Source: CAVQSS01 sp963746605
GTDB lineage: Bacteria; Desulfobacterota; RBG-13-43-22
Length of the DNA stretch: 64,000 nt
Assembly (NCBI GenBank): GCA_963746605.1
Contig: CAVVCH010000001.1
Span: 1 to 64,000, forward strand
Direction of reading: 5' to 3'
Shown piece by piece: positions 56,501-64,000 of the stretch (position 1 is its first letter; every line of letters starts with the position of its first letter). The notes beneath the pieces are model-generated. The model was not told where the DNA came from. It did no database searches and saw only the letters and a list, made by a program, of their open reading frames with translations. The position numbers were made by a program, and so were the translations under genes.

Positions 56501-56575
56501 CCCGAATCCAAGGCCTTCATGGCCAATGTAACCAAGTTAGCCAACCGACCGGCCCCCAAGGCCGGGAAGGCGTAG
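53504..56575 (+). CDS. fdhA: periplasmic formate dehydrogenase alpha subunit, selenoprotein
   Basis: About 1,023 residues including selenocysteine 193, encoded by TGA at 54080-54082. The frame is the same on both sides, and the context HQARI-Sec-HSATVAALGESFGRGAMTNH is the catalytic Mo/W-ligand loop of formate dehydrogenases. The N-terminus has a Tat signal (TRRDFIKISGAGAAGLVL) and a [4Fe-4S] motif CCYCSVGC...CAKG. The bis-MGD domains follow (NMGGNVAENHPVSFKWIQAA; ALRGESNVQGSTDQALLFH). The enzyme oxidises formate in the periplasm or reduces CO2. Start is GTG 53504; ATG 53513 is an alternative. fdhB follows after 14 bases. No membrane (gamma) subunit is adjacent, so electrons probably go to periplasmic cytochromes. 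Confidence 0.96.
54080..54114 (+). promoter_or_regulatory. UGA-Sec codon and bacterial SECIS-like hairpin
   Basis: Seventeen bases after the TGA, GGCTCT (54100-54105) pairs with AGAGTC (54109-54114) around a GGG loop, six base pairs including one G-U. The distance and a G in the first loop positions fit the bacterial SECIS rule. An alternative stem, CGCTA/TAGCG around 54088-54100, is also possible. The hairpin recruits SelB in the known system. Confidence 0.75.
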
Positions 56576-56589
56576 GGAGGTGAACCCGA

Positions 56590-57348
56590 ATGGCAGATAA
56601 ATCTTTTTTTGTAGATACATCCAAATGCACGGCCTGCCGGGGATGTCAGATGGCCTGCAAGCAATGGAACAAGCTGGGGACCGAAGACACGGTCAACTGG
56701 GGAAGTCACCAAAACCCCCCGGATCTGTCTTCCACCTGCTATAAGGTCGTTCGCTTCAACGAGACCGAAGTGGCCGGCCGGCCGGTTTGGTTGTTCTTTC
56801 CGGATCAATGCCGGCATTGTTTGGAGCCGCCCTGCAAAGAGGCGGCCGACGCCCAGGTCAAAGACGCCATCATCAAGGACGAGGCCACCGGCGCCGTCAT
56901 TTATACGGATAAAACCAAGCAGCTCAAGGCCAAGGACATCCTGGATGCCTGCCCCTACAATATCCCCCGTGCGGACAAGAAAACCAAACTCCTGGTCAAA
57001 TGCACCATGTGTTTTGACCGGGTGAAGAACGGGATGCTCCCGGCCTGTGTCAAGACCTGCCCTACCGGGGCCATGAGCTTCGGTGACCGGAATGAATTGG
57101 TGGACAAGGCGCAGAAGCGTTTGACCGAGGTGAAGAAGAAATTTCCTCAGGCCAGCCTCCTGGATGCCGACGATCTTCGGGTCATCTACCTGGTCTTGGA
57201 AGACCGTAAATTGTACCACAAGTTTGCGGCGGCCGAGGACCGGGGGATCTCCCGCCAGGCGGCCCTGCGGAAGCTTTTTAAACCCTTGACGACTGTAGCG
57301 GCGGCTACGGCGGTTTTCGGAGGAATAGTCCAGGATACCCACCGCTGA
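56590..57348 (+). CDS. fdhB: formate dehydrogenase iron-sulfur (beta) subunit
   Basis: A 252-residue ferredoxin-type subunit with four cluster motifs: CTACRGCQMACKQWN (about 13-27), CRHCLEPPCKEAA, a split CPYNIP, and CTMCFDRVKNGMLPACVKTCP. These pass electrons from the Mo/W site of FdhA to an acceptor. There is no C-terminal transmembrane anchor as in FdnH, though the end (VAAATAVFGGIV) is mildly hydrophobic. This fits soluble periplasmic FdhAB enzymes of sulfate reducers. It would be exported as a complex through the Tat signal of FdhA. A strong terminator follows. Confidence 0.94.
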   Translation: MADKSFFVDTSKCTACRGCQMACKQWNKLGTEDTVNWGSHQNPPDLSSTCYKVVRFNETEVAGRPVWLFFPDQCRHCLEPPCKEAADAQVKDAIIKDEATGAVIYTDKTKQLKAKDILDACPYNIPRADKKTKLLVKCTMCFDRVKNGMLPACVKTCPTGAMSFGDRNELVDKAQKRLTEVKKKFPQASLLDADDLRVIYLVLEDRKLYHKFAAAEDRGISRQAALRKLFKPLTTVAAATAVFGGIVQDTHR

Positions 57349-57380
57349 GTCGTTTGCCGTTGATAATCCTTTGATCGGCA

Positions 57381-57409
57381 GGGCCGATGTTCGCATCGGC
57401 CCTTTTTTT
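57381..57409 (+). terminator. rho-independent terminator of fdhAB
   Basis: A nine-base stem GGGCCGATG/CATCGGCCC closed by a stable TTCG tetraloop, then seven T. Confidence 0.96.
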
Positions 57410-57502
57410 ATCGGATTTTAAGTTTCTTTTTGAGTCCGATTGGTTTACACTCGATGCCATCGGATTTGTTTCGATGCTACCTTAATGGCTTGGGAGGATT
57501 TT

Positions 57503-58300
57503 ATGCGCGCTTATCAACGATCGATCATCTGCTTCACCTTACTTCTGGTGGGTTGTTTTGTTGCGGGCACGGTCCAAGTGTCCGCTCAATGCCCAACTCC
57601 TGATAAAATTCATGGTTCCCTGAAGAAGCTCTTTCCCAATGTGGAACCGGGTGTCATTCAACCAACAGAAATCAAAGGACTTTGTCAGGTGCAGGTCAAG
57701 CTGGGGGCTCAGATCCGTCTTCTTTACGTGGACGGTTCGGGGGATTATTTTTTGGCCGGCAACCTGATCGAAGCCAAGAGCGGACGCAACCTGACCATGG
57801 AGGCCACGCAACTCTTGAATCGTCTGGGGGCCGACGACCTCCGTCAATTGGAGGCCTTGACCGCCTTCACTCTGGGGAAGGGAGACAAGGTCCTCTATTT
57901 CGTTACCGATCCCCAATGCCCCTATTGCAAACAGGCGGAAGCCATTCTTAAAAAGATCGCCGATAAAGGGGAACTGACGATTCGATTCATCTTCTTTCCC
58001 CTACCCTCCCATAAGGGCGCCAAGGAACAGTGTATCTCGATTATCTGCGACAAGAAAGGTTTGGAAGGACTGGAAAAGGGATATAAATCGGAGAACCAGT
58101 GCGCCGAAGGCCTAAAAAAAGTAGACGAGAGTTTGGCCTTTTTGCAGAAAAAAGGGATTTCCTCGACCCCGACTTTTATATTTTCCGATGGGATCGTCAA
58201 TCCCGGCCTGATGCCGGAAGAGGCCCTGCGCCAGCGGCTTGGCCTCTCTCCGACCGCTTCCAAAATGGAAAATAAGACCTCCAGGCAAACCAAAAAATAA
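57503..58300 (+). CDS. DsbC/G-like periplasmic thiol-disulfide isomerase
   Basis: About 265 residues, from ATG 57503 after GGGAGG (the frame is open upstream to 57440). It has a signal peptide (ICFTLLLVGCFVAGTVQVSA). The N-terminal dimerisation-like domain (about 25-110) precedes a thioredoxin-fold domain with active site DPQCPYCKQAEAILKK (CPYC) and the cis-Pro loop ISSTPTFIFSDG. An extra cysteine pair lies at EQCISIICDKK. It would isomerise disulfides or support cytochrome c/Fdh maturation. Placement just after fdhAB but beyond a terminator suggests separate transcription. Confidence 0.88.
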   Translation: MRAYQRSIICFTLLLVGCFVAGTVQVSAQCPTPDKIHGSLKKLFPNVEPGVIQPTEIKGLCQVQVKLGAQIRLLYVDGSGDYFLAGNLIEAKSGRNLTMEATQLLNRLGADDLRQLEALTAFTLGKGDKVLYFVTDPQCPYCKQAEAILKKIADKGELTIRFIFFPLPSHKGAKEQCISIICDKKGLEGLEKGYKSENQCAEGLKKVDESLAFLQKKGISSTPTFIFSDGIVNPGLMPEEALRQRLGLSPTASKMENKTSRQTKK

Positions 58301-58367
58301 CCAGGCAAAAAGTTCGCCAGTTTTCACCCGAGCGAAGCGGGTCCAGCCCTTTGAAGTAGAGACCGGT

Positions 58368-58477
58368 GTAGGGGAGGGGTTAATCCCCTCCCGAACCTAT
58401 ACCGGGCATGATAACGGCTTGGAAGAAATTTGAATCCTTAATTCCCAAGCTCGGGAGGGGATTAACCCCTCCCCTAC
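58368..58477. repeat. inverted-terminus repeat, family D copy 2 (inverted)
   Basis: GTAGGGGAGGGGTTAATCCC at the left and GGGAGGGGATTAACCCCTCC..CTAC at the right. The interior TGAATCCTTAATTCCCAAGC is the reverse complement of the interior of the copies at 50297 and 61299, so this copy is in the opposite orientation. Confidence 0.88.
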
Positions 58478-58581
58478 TTTGATTCTATCCCGTCCCCCAT
58501 GTATTAAATCGTGAGAAGCAGGAGTCACGGCCTGGGAGGCGTCAAAAGACTCGGAGAAAGGGCCGCTCAAAATAACTTATC

Positions 58582-59367
58582 TCATAGGCGGGGCGGCGGG
58601 GCGTACCCCCGGTTTTCGTCCCAGAAACGGTTCCTGGGATGCGGGGGGCTGCAATCGATGATCCCTTTGCGGCAAAGGGCCTCGCGCCATTCATATTTCA
58701 GAAAATGCCTTTCCGCGGCCACCGGTTCCGGTACAAAATCCACCCGGATGACCGGTGAATATTTTTCTTCCCCGTACCCGGTTCCCGGCTGGCTCTCGAT
58801 CCTGGGCCTCATCGCCTGAGGGGCGCTTTTCTTAGGCATTTCCTTCAAATCCCTCTGGTCATAGGAGTCCCGCCGTTCATATACCGGCGGTTCCGGGGGT
58901 CTCTGCTCCAGGAAGGACGCCACCGCGATAACCCCCATGGCCGAATAATCTCCCCAGGCGCCGGCATAGGATCCTCCGGCTTCGGTAAAATAGAAAGTAT
59001 TTACCTGTTCCTTCGAACTGCGCCACCCATCATAGTAACCCCAACCGTAGGGGTCCAGGATATACATGCGTTCCTGGGGTTGAAGCATGGACTTTTTCCC
59101 GGAGATGATGTTCCTGCCATCAACGGCAATGACCAAACCCACCCGGTAAGGAGAGTGATTCCGGACCCGAATACTGTACCGTTCCCCGCGGATGGCCTCC
59201 ACATAGGCCCGAAGAGTATTCGGCTGCCCGGAAGCTACGGCGTACAACGGGAGACCGGCTCCCCGCTCCGTCACCACGCTGACCTCGACCAGGGGTGAGT
59301 ACCCCAAAACTGTCCCCGCGGACAGCATCAGGACCAACCAGACGACCAGCAAAAGCATTCGTTTCAT
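58582..59367 (-). CDS. secreted hypothetical protein
   Basis: A 261-residue protein with a signal peptide (MLLLVVWLVLMLSAGTVLG). The first half is beta-rich with GERYSIRVRNHSPYRVGLVI and VDGRNIISGKK, a fold seen in proteins that bind or decorate surface structures. It continues MYILDPYGWGYYDGWRSSKE and AWGDYSAMGVIAVASF. The C-terminal third is proline- and arginine-rich and probably disordered, with two cysteines near the end (EALCRKGIIDCSPP). It starts after AGGAGGTAA. Alone between repeats; function unknown. Confidence 0.68.
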   Translation of the reverse strand: MKRMLLLVVWLVLMLSAGTVLGYSPLVEVSVVTERGAGLPLYAVASGQPNTLRAYVEAIRGERYSIRVRNHSPYRVGLVIAVDGRNIISGKKSMLQPQERMYILDPYGWGYYDGWRSSKEQVNTFYFTEAGGSYAGAWGDYSAMGVIAVASFLEQRPPEPPVYERRDSYDQRDLKEMPKKSAPQAMRPRIESQPGTGYGEEKYSPVIRVDFVPEPVAAERHFLKYEWREALCRKGIIDCSPPHPRNRFWDENRGYAPPPRL

Positions 59368-59436
59368 TTATTACCTCCTCTTGGTGACAAATCGGTTTTT
59401 TGTGAAGAGTTGATATGTTAAGAAAAAGTCCCGCAC

Positions 59437-59631
59437 TGTCATCCTGAATCCTTCGTCTGACTGTCATCCTGAGCCCTTTCGCCTGCCGTCATCCTGAGCG
59501 AAGCGAAGGATCTGGGTTCTCGGCTCAGGGTAAACTCCGCGAAGGATCTCTGAACAAGCTGAAAGAACTAGATTCTTCGCATTCGCTCAGAATGACAAAC
59601 CTTCTCTGACAGACTTTTTGCGAGACCATCA
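59437..59631 (-). repeat. dispersed repeat, family C copy 4 (inverted)
   Basis: Read on the minus strand it begins GATGGTCTCGCAAAAAGTC, then GTTTGTCATTCTGAGCG, as in copy 1 at 7791, and ends in several CAGGATGAC units. It fills most of the 435-bp gap before the nicotinate phosphoribosyltransferase gene. Confidence 0.85.
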
Positions 59632-59802
59632 AGAATTGACTATTAGACCTTCGAGTCTCTTTATAGTTAAATCGACGCGCCCGGGTTTTGACGGAAAGTT
59701 CCAGGAAATCCGGCGGAAAGAGGGCGGGCCCGATTTTCATTGAAATGCAGGTCCCTAAAATGGTAACTATATGGATTATAAATTATTTTCGAAAAGGATT
59801 CC

Positions 59803-61239
59803 ATGCGCAATCTTTCCCTTTTAGCCGATATGTACGAATTAACCATGCTGGGTGGTTACATCTCCAGCGGTAAACAGCATCAGCAGGCCAACTTCGATTA
59901 TTTTTTTCGGAAAGTTCCGGATGCCGGCGGGTATTGCGTCACCGCGGGTCTGGAGCAGTTGATCGGTTATATTCAACAGATCCGTTTCTCGGCGCGCGAT
60001 CTGGCCTATCTGGAAGGCCTCGCCATTTTTCCGGAGAAGGTGCTCCGCTACCTGGAAGATTTTCGCTTTAACGGGGACCTTTACGCTGTTCCCGAGGGCA
60101 CCTTGGTTTTTCCCGGGGAGCCCATCATCCGGGTGACGGCCTCCCTGCCCGAAGCCCAGTTTATTGAATCGGCCCTTCTAAATATCATTAATTTTCAGAC
60201 CCTCATTGCCACCAAGGCCGCCCGGGTCTGTATCGCCGCCGAGGGTGACCCGGTGATAGAATTCGGGCTTCGCCGAGCCCATGGTCCGGACGCGGCCTTA
60301 GGGGCCGCACGGGCGGCCTTCATCGGCGGCGCCCAGGGGACCTCCAACGTTCTGGCCGGGAAGCTGTTCGGGATCCCGGTTCGGGGAACCATGGCCCACA
60401 GTTGGGTGGAATCTTTTCCATCCGAACTGGAGGCTTTCCGAACCTATTGCCGCCTTTACCCCGAGGCCAGCCTCTTATTAGTGGATACCTATGACACGCT
60501 GAAAAGTGGGGTCCCCAATGCCATTAAGGTGGGAAAGGAAATGAGATCTCAGGGCCTGGGTGAGCTGCGGGGGATCCGCCTGGACAGTGGTGACTTGGCC
60601 TATCTCAGCCAGGAGGCCCGGAAGATGCTGGATAAAGAGGGCCTTCCTCAGACCAAAATTTTCGCCTCCAGCGATCTGGACGAATGGATTATCGAGAGCA
60701 TTAAAAAACAGGGCGGCCGGATCGACACCTGGGGCGTGGGGACCAAACTGGTGACCGCTTACTCCAACCCGGCCCTGGGCGGCGTTTATAAACTGACCGG
60801 CATCGAAGAAGCGGGCCGAATGGTCCCTAAAATAAAGCGGTCCGACAATCCTGAAAAAGTGACCAACCCCGGGATGAAAAAAATTATCCGTTTTTTTGAT
60901 CAGAACGGTTTCATGCGAGGGGACGTGATGTTCCTGGAGGAGGAGGCTGTGCCGGAATCCAAGGCGCTCCGGGTTTACCACTCCACCATTGCCCACCTCA
61001 GCAAAATGTACCCCGCTCGTTTTTTGCGTTCCGAAATCCTGGTCCCGATTTTTCGAAAAGGAGTCTTGGCTTACTCCAAACCCTCCCTGCCGGAAATTCA
61101 GAAAAACACGCGTGCCAATTTAGAACGGTTGGGACCGGAATATAAACGTTTTCAAAACCCGCATATTTACCATGTCAGCCTGAGCCAGAAGCTGTTGCGG
61201 ACCAAGCAGACATTGCTTAAACAAACGTTTCTGTACTAA
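59803..61239 (+). CDS. pncB: nicotinate phosphoribosyltransferase
   Basis: A 478-residue enzyme of NAD salvage, joining nicotinate and PRPP to nicotinate mononucleotide. ATG 59803 follows AAAGGA. Visible are the N-terminal LLADMYELTMLGGYISSG, FRKVPDAGGYCVTAGLEQLI, EFGLRRAHGPDAALGAAR and HSWVESFPSELEAFRTY. Later come LVDTYDTLKSGVPNAIKVG, the PRPP-site LRGIRLDSGDLAYLSQEARK and WGVGTKLVTAYSNPALGGVY. Length matches the long bacterial PncB subtype. A monocistronic gene flanked by repeats. Confidence 0.95.
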   Translation: MRNLSLLADMYELTMLGGYISSGKQHQQANFDYFFRKVPDAGGYCVTAGLEQLIGYIQQIRFSARDLAYLEGLAIFPEKVLRYLEDFRFNGDLYAVPEGTLVFPGEPIIRVTASLPEAQFIESALLNIINFQTLIATKAARVCIAAEGDPVIEFGLRRAHGPDAALGAARAAFIGGAQGTSNVLAGKLFGIPVRGTMAHSWVESFPSELEAFRTYCRLYPEASLLLVDTYDTLKSGVPNAIKVGKEMRSQGLGELRGIRLDSGDLAYLSQEARKMLDKEGLPQTKIFASSDLDEWIIESIKKQGGRIDTWGVGTKLVTAYSNPALGGVYKLTGIEEAGRMVPKIKRSDNPEKVTNPGMKKIIRFFDQNGFMRGDVMFLEEEAVPESKALRVYHSTIAHLSKMYPARFLRSEILVPIFRKGVLAYSKPSLPEIQKNTRANLERLGPEYKRFQNPHIYHVSLSQKLLRTKQTLLKQTFLY

Positions 61240-61298
61240 ACCCCCATGCTCGGGGCGAGCACCCCGAAGCATGAAAATATTCAAGCTCTTCGTTTTTT

Positions 61299-61408
61299 GT
61301 AGGGGAGGGGTTAATCCCCTCCCGACCTTGGGAATTAAGGATTCAAATTTCTTCAGGAGCACGATTTATGCCCGGTTGGATGCGGGAGGGGATTAACCCC
61401 TCCCCTAC
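61299..61408. repeat. inverted-terminus repeat, family D copy 3
   Basis: A 110-bp element with the same 16-bp inverted ends as 50297-50396 and the same orientation. It is preceded by a CCCCCATGCTCGGGGCGAGC unit (61243-61275), related to one at 18447-18480. After both copies 1 and 3 a GGYTATTTTCGTTT stretch leads straight into the stop of a minus-strand gene. Confidence 0.9.
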
Positions 61409-61447
61409 ACCCGAACCCCTCAACCCTTACTCTTGGTTATTTTCGTT

Positions 61448-61936
61448 TTAAAATGTCCGGGAACAGGCGATCGTTTCGTGCTCTTTTCCCCTCACGGAAA
61501 GAATGGGCACCGGGCACCGGCGAAAGACTTTTTCCGCGGTGGAACCGAACAGGGTGTTGGCAATATTGGTTCGGCCCTTGGTCCCCATGACCACAAGATC
61601 CACTCCCTGATCCTTGACGATCTCCAGCAGTTCCACCCAGGGAACCCCGACGCGAAAAACCCGTACAACTTTCAGGTCCTGACAACTGCTCTCCTTCAAC
61701 AGTTGCTCGGTCTCTGTTTCTCGGCCGTGTTTTTGATCGGCAATATATTTTTCCACGGTAACCCCTACCCCCTCCACCTCGACTTTGCGGATGGCTTCCA
61801 CGTCTCGTTGGTTGATGACGTTGGCCACCACCAGCGTGGCGTTTACGGAACTGGCTAAAAGGGCCGCGTACTTAAGGGTAGCCTTGGAATAATCGGAAAA
61901 ATCGACAGCCGCCATTATTCTATTAATCGGTCCCAT
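61448..61936 (-). CDS. universal stress protein (UspA family)
   Basis: About 162 residues, from ATG 61934-61936; the in-frame ATG at 61948 overlaps the GGAGGT ribosome-binding site that serves the chosen start. The Usp fold shows IMAAVDFSDYSKATLKYAAL at the N-terminus, and the C-terminal ATP-binding motif VVMGTKGRTNIANTLFGSTA (G-x2-G-x9-G-S type). Typical small cytoplasmic nucleotide-binding stress protein. Follows the thioesterase gene by 26 bases. Confidence 0.92.
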   Translation of the reverse strand: MGPINRIMAAVDFSDYSKATLKYAALLASSVNATLVVANVINQRDVEAIRKVEVEGVGVTVEKYIADQKHGRETETEQLLKESSCQDLKVVRVFRVGVPWVELLEIVKDQGVDLVVMGTKGRTNIANTLFGSTAEKVFRRCPVPILSVRGKEHETIACSRTF

Positions 61937-61962
61937 ACCTACCTCCATGATTGATTTGTTGG

Positions 61963-62433
61963 TTATGCCTTGACTAAGAATTTGGGTGGAAACGGTTCGC
62001 CCGGGCTCAAGGCCAACTCGGACAGCACCATCAGGGTAGCGGTGCCGTGGGCCAATAGGCGACCGTCCTGGTCACGGATCTCGGATTGTCCCAAGGCCAA
62101 TGTTTTTCCTAACTTGAGGCATTGCCCCTTGGCCACCATCTTTCCTTTGATGGCCGGAGAAAGGTAGTTGAGTTTCATTTCCACGGTGGTCAACCCCAGT
62201 CCTTCCTCGAGCAAAGGATACACCGCCCAGTAGGCGGAAGCATCGATCAGGGAAGAAAAAACACCACCATGAACCATCCCAAACGGTTGAAGGTGTTTCT
62301 CTTCCAGAAGGATCTCCATCAGGGACGTTCCTTCCCCCAATGTGGTGATCGACATCGAGATCAATTGAAAATACGGACACTGGTTTACCGTCCGGCAAAC
62401 GGCGGAAACATAATCCGGATTGAGTCGTTTCAT
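61963..62433 (-). CDS. PaaI-type hotdog-fold acyl-CoA thioesterase
   Basis: About 156 residues, from ATG 62431-62433 (an upstream TTG at 62454 is possible). The hotdog domain shows HLQPFGMVHGGVFSSLIDAS (HGG catalytic loop), TVEMKLNYLSPAIKGKMVAK and LLAHGTATLMVL, as in PaaI/4HBT thioesterases. It hydrolyses acyl-CoA esters; the substrate is unknown. The same-strand neighbours are UspA downstream and an amidohydrolase upstream. Confidence 0.88.
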   Translation of the reverse strand: MKRLNPDYVSAVCRTVNQCPYFQLISMSITTLGEGTSLMEILLEEKHLQPFGMVHGGVFSSLIDASAYWAVYPLLEEGLGLTTVEMKLNYLSPAIKGKMVAKGQCLKLGKTLALGQSEIRDQDGRLLAHGTATLMVLSELALSPGEPFPPKFLVKA

Positions 62434-62492
62434 CTTCCCCTTTTTACTCCTCAAACTCTCTATATAACCAATCTGATCGATTTAGAAAAGAA

Positions 62493-63590
62493 CTAAATAC
62501 GAACACAGACCGGGTCGCCGTTCCGCCCTGCTTCCGAGGCCAGGACTTTCCCTGTCTGAAAAGCCGCCTCCAGGTTTTGTTCCCGGATAAAATCGTCCTT
62601 CACCAGCAAATAGGTGCCCTTTTTTATTTCCTCCGGGTCGAGACAGGCGGCGGCGAGTATTTGTTCCAGGCCCAATCCGGCCTTTTCAAAAAGCGCCAGT
62701 TCCTCTAAAAAAGAACGACCGGGCGAGACATCCTGGGAACCGCTGTCGGTCCCGACTACCAAAGGAACCCCCAATTGGGCCGCCCGAGATAGGGATTCCA
62801 GGTGTCCTTCCACGATATTTTCCACCGCCCGTTGCTGTTCCGCAGGGAGGCTTTCTCGTAAATGGTGCAAGGCATAGACAGTGGGGGTCCAGGAAATGTT
62901 TTTTTCTTTTAAAAGGTGAAGCGTCTCTTCGGAAATAAAAAAACCGTGCTGAACAGAAGAAATCGGAAAGGAAGCCGCCTCTCGAATGGAGCGGTCGGAA
63001 TTCACGTGGCAGTGAACCGGCAGTCCGTATTGGCGCGCCTCTTCGACGAGGCAGCGCAGCTCTTCCCGGGTGAATCCTCCGGAGGTGATTCGCCCGGGAT
63101 TTTTCAAGGATACGATTCCCGAATGAACAACCTTTACAAAATCTCCCCCCTCTTGAAAAATACCGGCTACCGCCTCCCGGATCTCATCGGTCCCCTCCAC
63201 CCCTCTCCCTAAAAAATCTCCGTACAACCCTTTTTTATGTAAGGCGTAGCCGGCGGATTTCAAGCGGACCGGGGGGGCTTCCGGCCGGCACAGGGCTTTT
63301 TTTAAACGGAGGCCAACGCCGTCTCGGCTGCCCATTTCCCAAACTTCATAAATCCCCTGCCGAGCGCAAACCCGCAAGGCGTCAAGGGCGCCGGCTACCG
63401 TTAAGGGGGAGCCGTTTTGAAAAAAGTGGATGTGTCCGTCTCGAAAAGGCGGGATGATCCGCCACCCGGCCGGCGCCGTGGGGTGGCCGAAAGACGACCG
63501 GGGAGGCACATCTTTGCCTAAACAGGTTCGATCAACAGGCCGGGTCAAAAGGCAATCCCTCCGTACCCGGGGAGCTGAAGGGATCTTCAT
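62493..63590 (-). CDS. amidohydrolase-superfamily metal-dependent hydrolase
   Basis: About 365 residues. The TIM-barrel metal sites are RDGHIHFFQNG (strand 1 HxH), a probable carboxylated or bridging residue in GGDFVKVVHSG, LPVHCHVNSDRS (HxH-like), SVQHGFFIS and the strand-8 Asp in VVGTDSGSQDVSPG. These fit imidazolonepropionase/dihydroorotase-like amidohydrolases; substrate unknown. Start uncertain: ATG 63588-63590 lies inside the 3' end of the Lon-like gene and lacks a clear ribosome-binding site, while homology begins only near RIIPPFRDGH. The gene overlaps the Lon-like stop at 63532. Confidence 0.82.
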   Translation of the reverse strand: MKIPSAPRVRRDCLLTRPVDRTCLGKDVPPRSSFGHPTAPAGWRIIPPFRDGHIHFFQNGSPLTVAGALDALRVCARQGIYEVWEMGSRDGVGLRLKKALCRPEAPPVRLKSAGYALHKKGLYGDFLGRGVEGTDEIREAVAGIFQEGGDFVKVVHSGIVSLKNPGRITSGGFTREELRCLVEEARQYGLPVHCHVNSDRSIREAASFPISSVQHGFFISEETLHLLKEKNISWTPTVYALHHLRESLPAEQQRAVENIVEGHLESLSRAAQLGVPLVVGTDSGSQDVSPGRSFLEELALFEKAGLGLEQILAAACLDPEEIKKGTYLLVKDDFIREQNLEAAFQTGKVLASEAGRNGDPVCVRI

Positions 63591-64000
63591 TTTTTTCAAG
63601 GAGGTGGTCGTCGTCTTCTTTTTCCTTGCTGCCCGCTTCCCGGAGAATGGCGTTCATCTGACGCAATCGGTTCTCGATACGCGCGTTCAGGCTGTTGGCG
63701 GGATAAGAGCCGTCTTTTTTCTTTCTCCCGGCATTTTTCCCGGTAAGGATTTCCAACCCTTCCTCAATATGGGTTATGGCAAAAACGTGAAACCGCCCTC
63801 TTTCAACGGCCTCGGTGACTTCTTTTTTGAGCATCAAATCCTTGATGTTGGCCTCCGGGATGATTACCCCTTGTTGGCCGGTGAGACCTCGGATTTTGCA
63901 GACCTCGAAAAAGCCTTCTATTTTTTGATTCACTCCTCCGATGGGTTGTATTTCCCCCTTCTGGCTGACCGATCCGGTGACGGCGATCCCCTGAAAGAGA
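63532..64000 (-). CDS. Lon-type ATP-dependent protease, C-terminal part (runs off right edge)
   Basis: Only the end of the gene is in the window. In frame from the edge, LFQGIAVTGSVSQKGEIQPI and GGVNQKIEGFFEVCKIRG are the post-catalytic-Ser segment of the Lon proteolytic domain. The catalytic lysine is the K in NQKIEGF, as in LonB/AAA_32-type proteases, followed by GVIIPEANIKDLMLKKEV and the terminal helical tail. The Ser/Lys dyad serine lies beyond the edge. The C-terminal extension (NARIENRLRQMNAILREA, then acidic) is usual for the non-canonical Lon-like family rather than LonA. Confidence 0.88.
   Translation of the reverse strand, partial: LFQGIAVTGSVSQKGEIQPIGGVNQKIEGFFEVCKIRGLTGQQGVIIPEANIKDLMLKKEVTEAVERGRFHVFAITHIEEGLEILTGKNAGRKKKDGSYPANSLNARIENRLRQMNAILREAGSKEKEDDDHLLEKNEDPFSSPGTEGLPFDPAC

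Overview
The window looks like a chromosomal segment of an anaerobic Desulfobacterota (former Deltaproteobacteria) bacterium, probably a metagenome-derived or long-read assembly. The gene content points that way: a four-subunit 2-oxoacid:ferredoxin oxidoreductase, an ADP-forming acyl-CoA synthetase, a selenocysteine-containing periplasmic formate dehydrogenase, a multihaem c-type cytochrome beside a haem-binding chemoreceptor, an NtrC-type sigma-54 activator, and many dispersed palindromic repeats. This taxonomic call is inference; no rRNA is present.

Layout. 0-4 kb: small secreted or membrane hypotheticals and a tRNA-Arg(UCU). 4-7.6 kb: a DUF169 gene converging on korDABC (minus strand). 8-11 kb: an outer-membrane beta-barrel gene, a small periplasmic protein, and an L,D-transpeptidase. 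11-20.4 kb: cysK, ADP-forming acyl-CoA synthetase, recD2, a GT39 glycosyltransferase, a TtcA-like thiolase and two small genes. 20.4-22.9 kb: chemoreceptor, tetrahaem cytochrome and a Nfu-type Fe-S scaffold. 23-34 kb: an accessory block with two very large secreted modular proteins (a parallel beta-helix protein and an RCC1-repeat protein), a histidine kinase/sigma-54 activator pair, and a DUF4143 ATPase. 35-51 kb: housekeeping genes (rlmH, thrC, ftsY, smc, glyS, glyQ, recO, asnS, a SurA-like chaperone, a CBS protein, a phosphatase). 51-53 kb: inositol-phosphate synthase plus a CDP-alcohol phosphatidyltransferase. 53.5-58.3 kb: fdhA (Sec), fdhB and a DsbC-like protein. 58.5-64 kb: a secreted hypothetical, nicotinate phosphoribosyltransferase, UspA, a thioesterase, an amidohydrolase and the 3' part of a Lon-type protease running off the right edge.

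The most interesting region is 25.4-33.8 kb. Each of the two giant secreted-protein genes is preceded, on its own strand, by the same module: the 3' end of an NtrC-family activator gene, then a pair of TGGTTGA-N2-TCAACCA palindromes about three helical turns apart, then a -24/-12 (sigma-54) promoter candidate about 115-120 bp further down. One activator copy is nearly full-length and follows a 7TM/GAF histidine kinase; the other is a 3' remnant. This looks like a duplicated two-component/sigma-54 surface-protein module.

A strong caution: many genes, including ones expected to be essential (smc, glyS, thrC, recO), carry single-base frameshifts, several at G/C homopolymers. Most are probably sequencing or assembly errors rather than real pseudogenes. 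I describe the reconstructed gene and give the break points.
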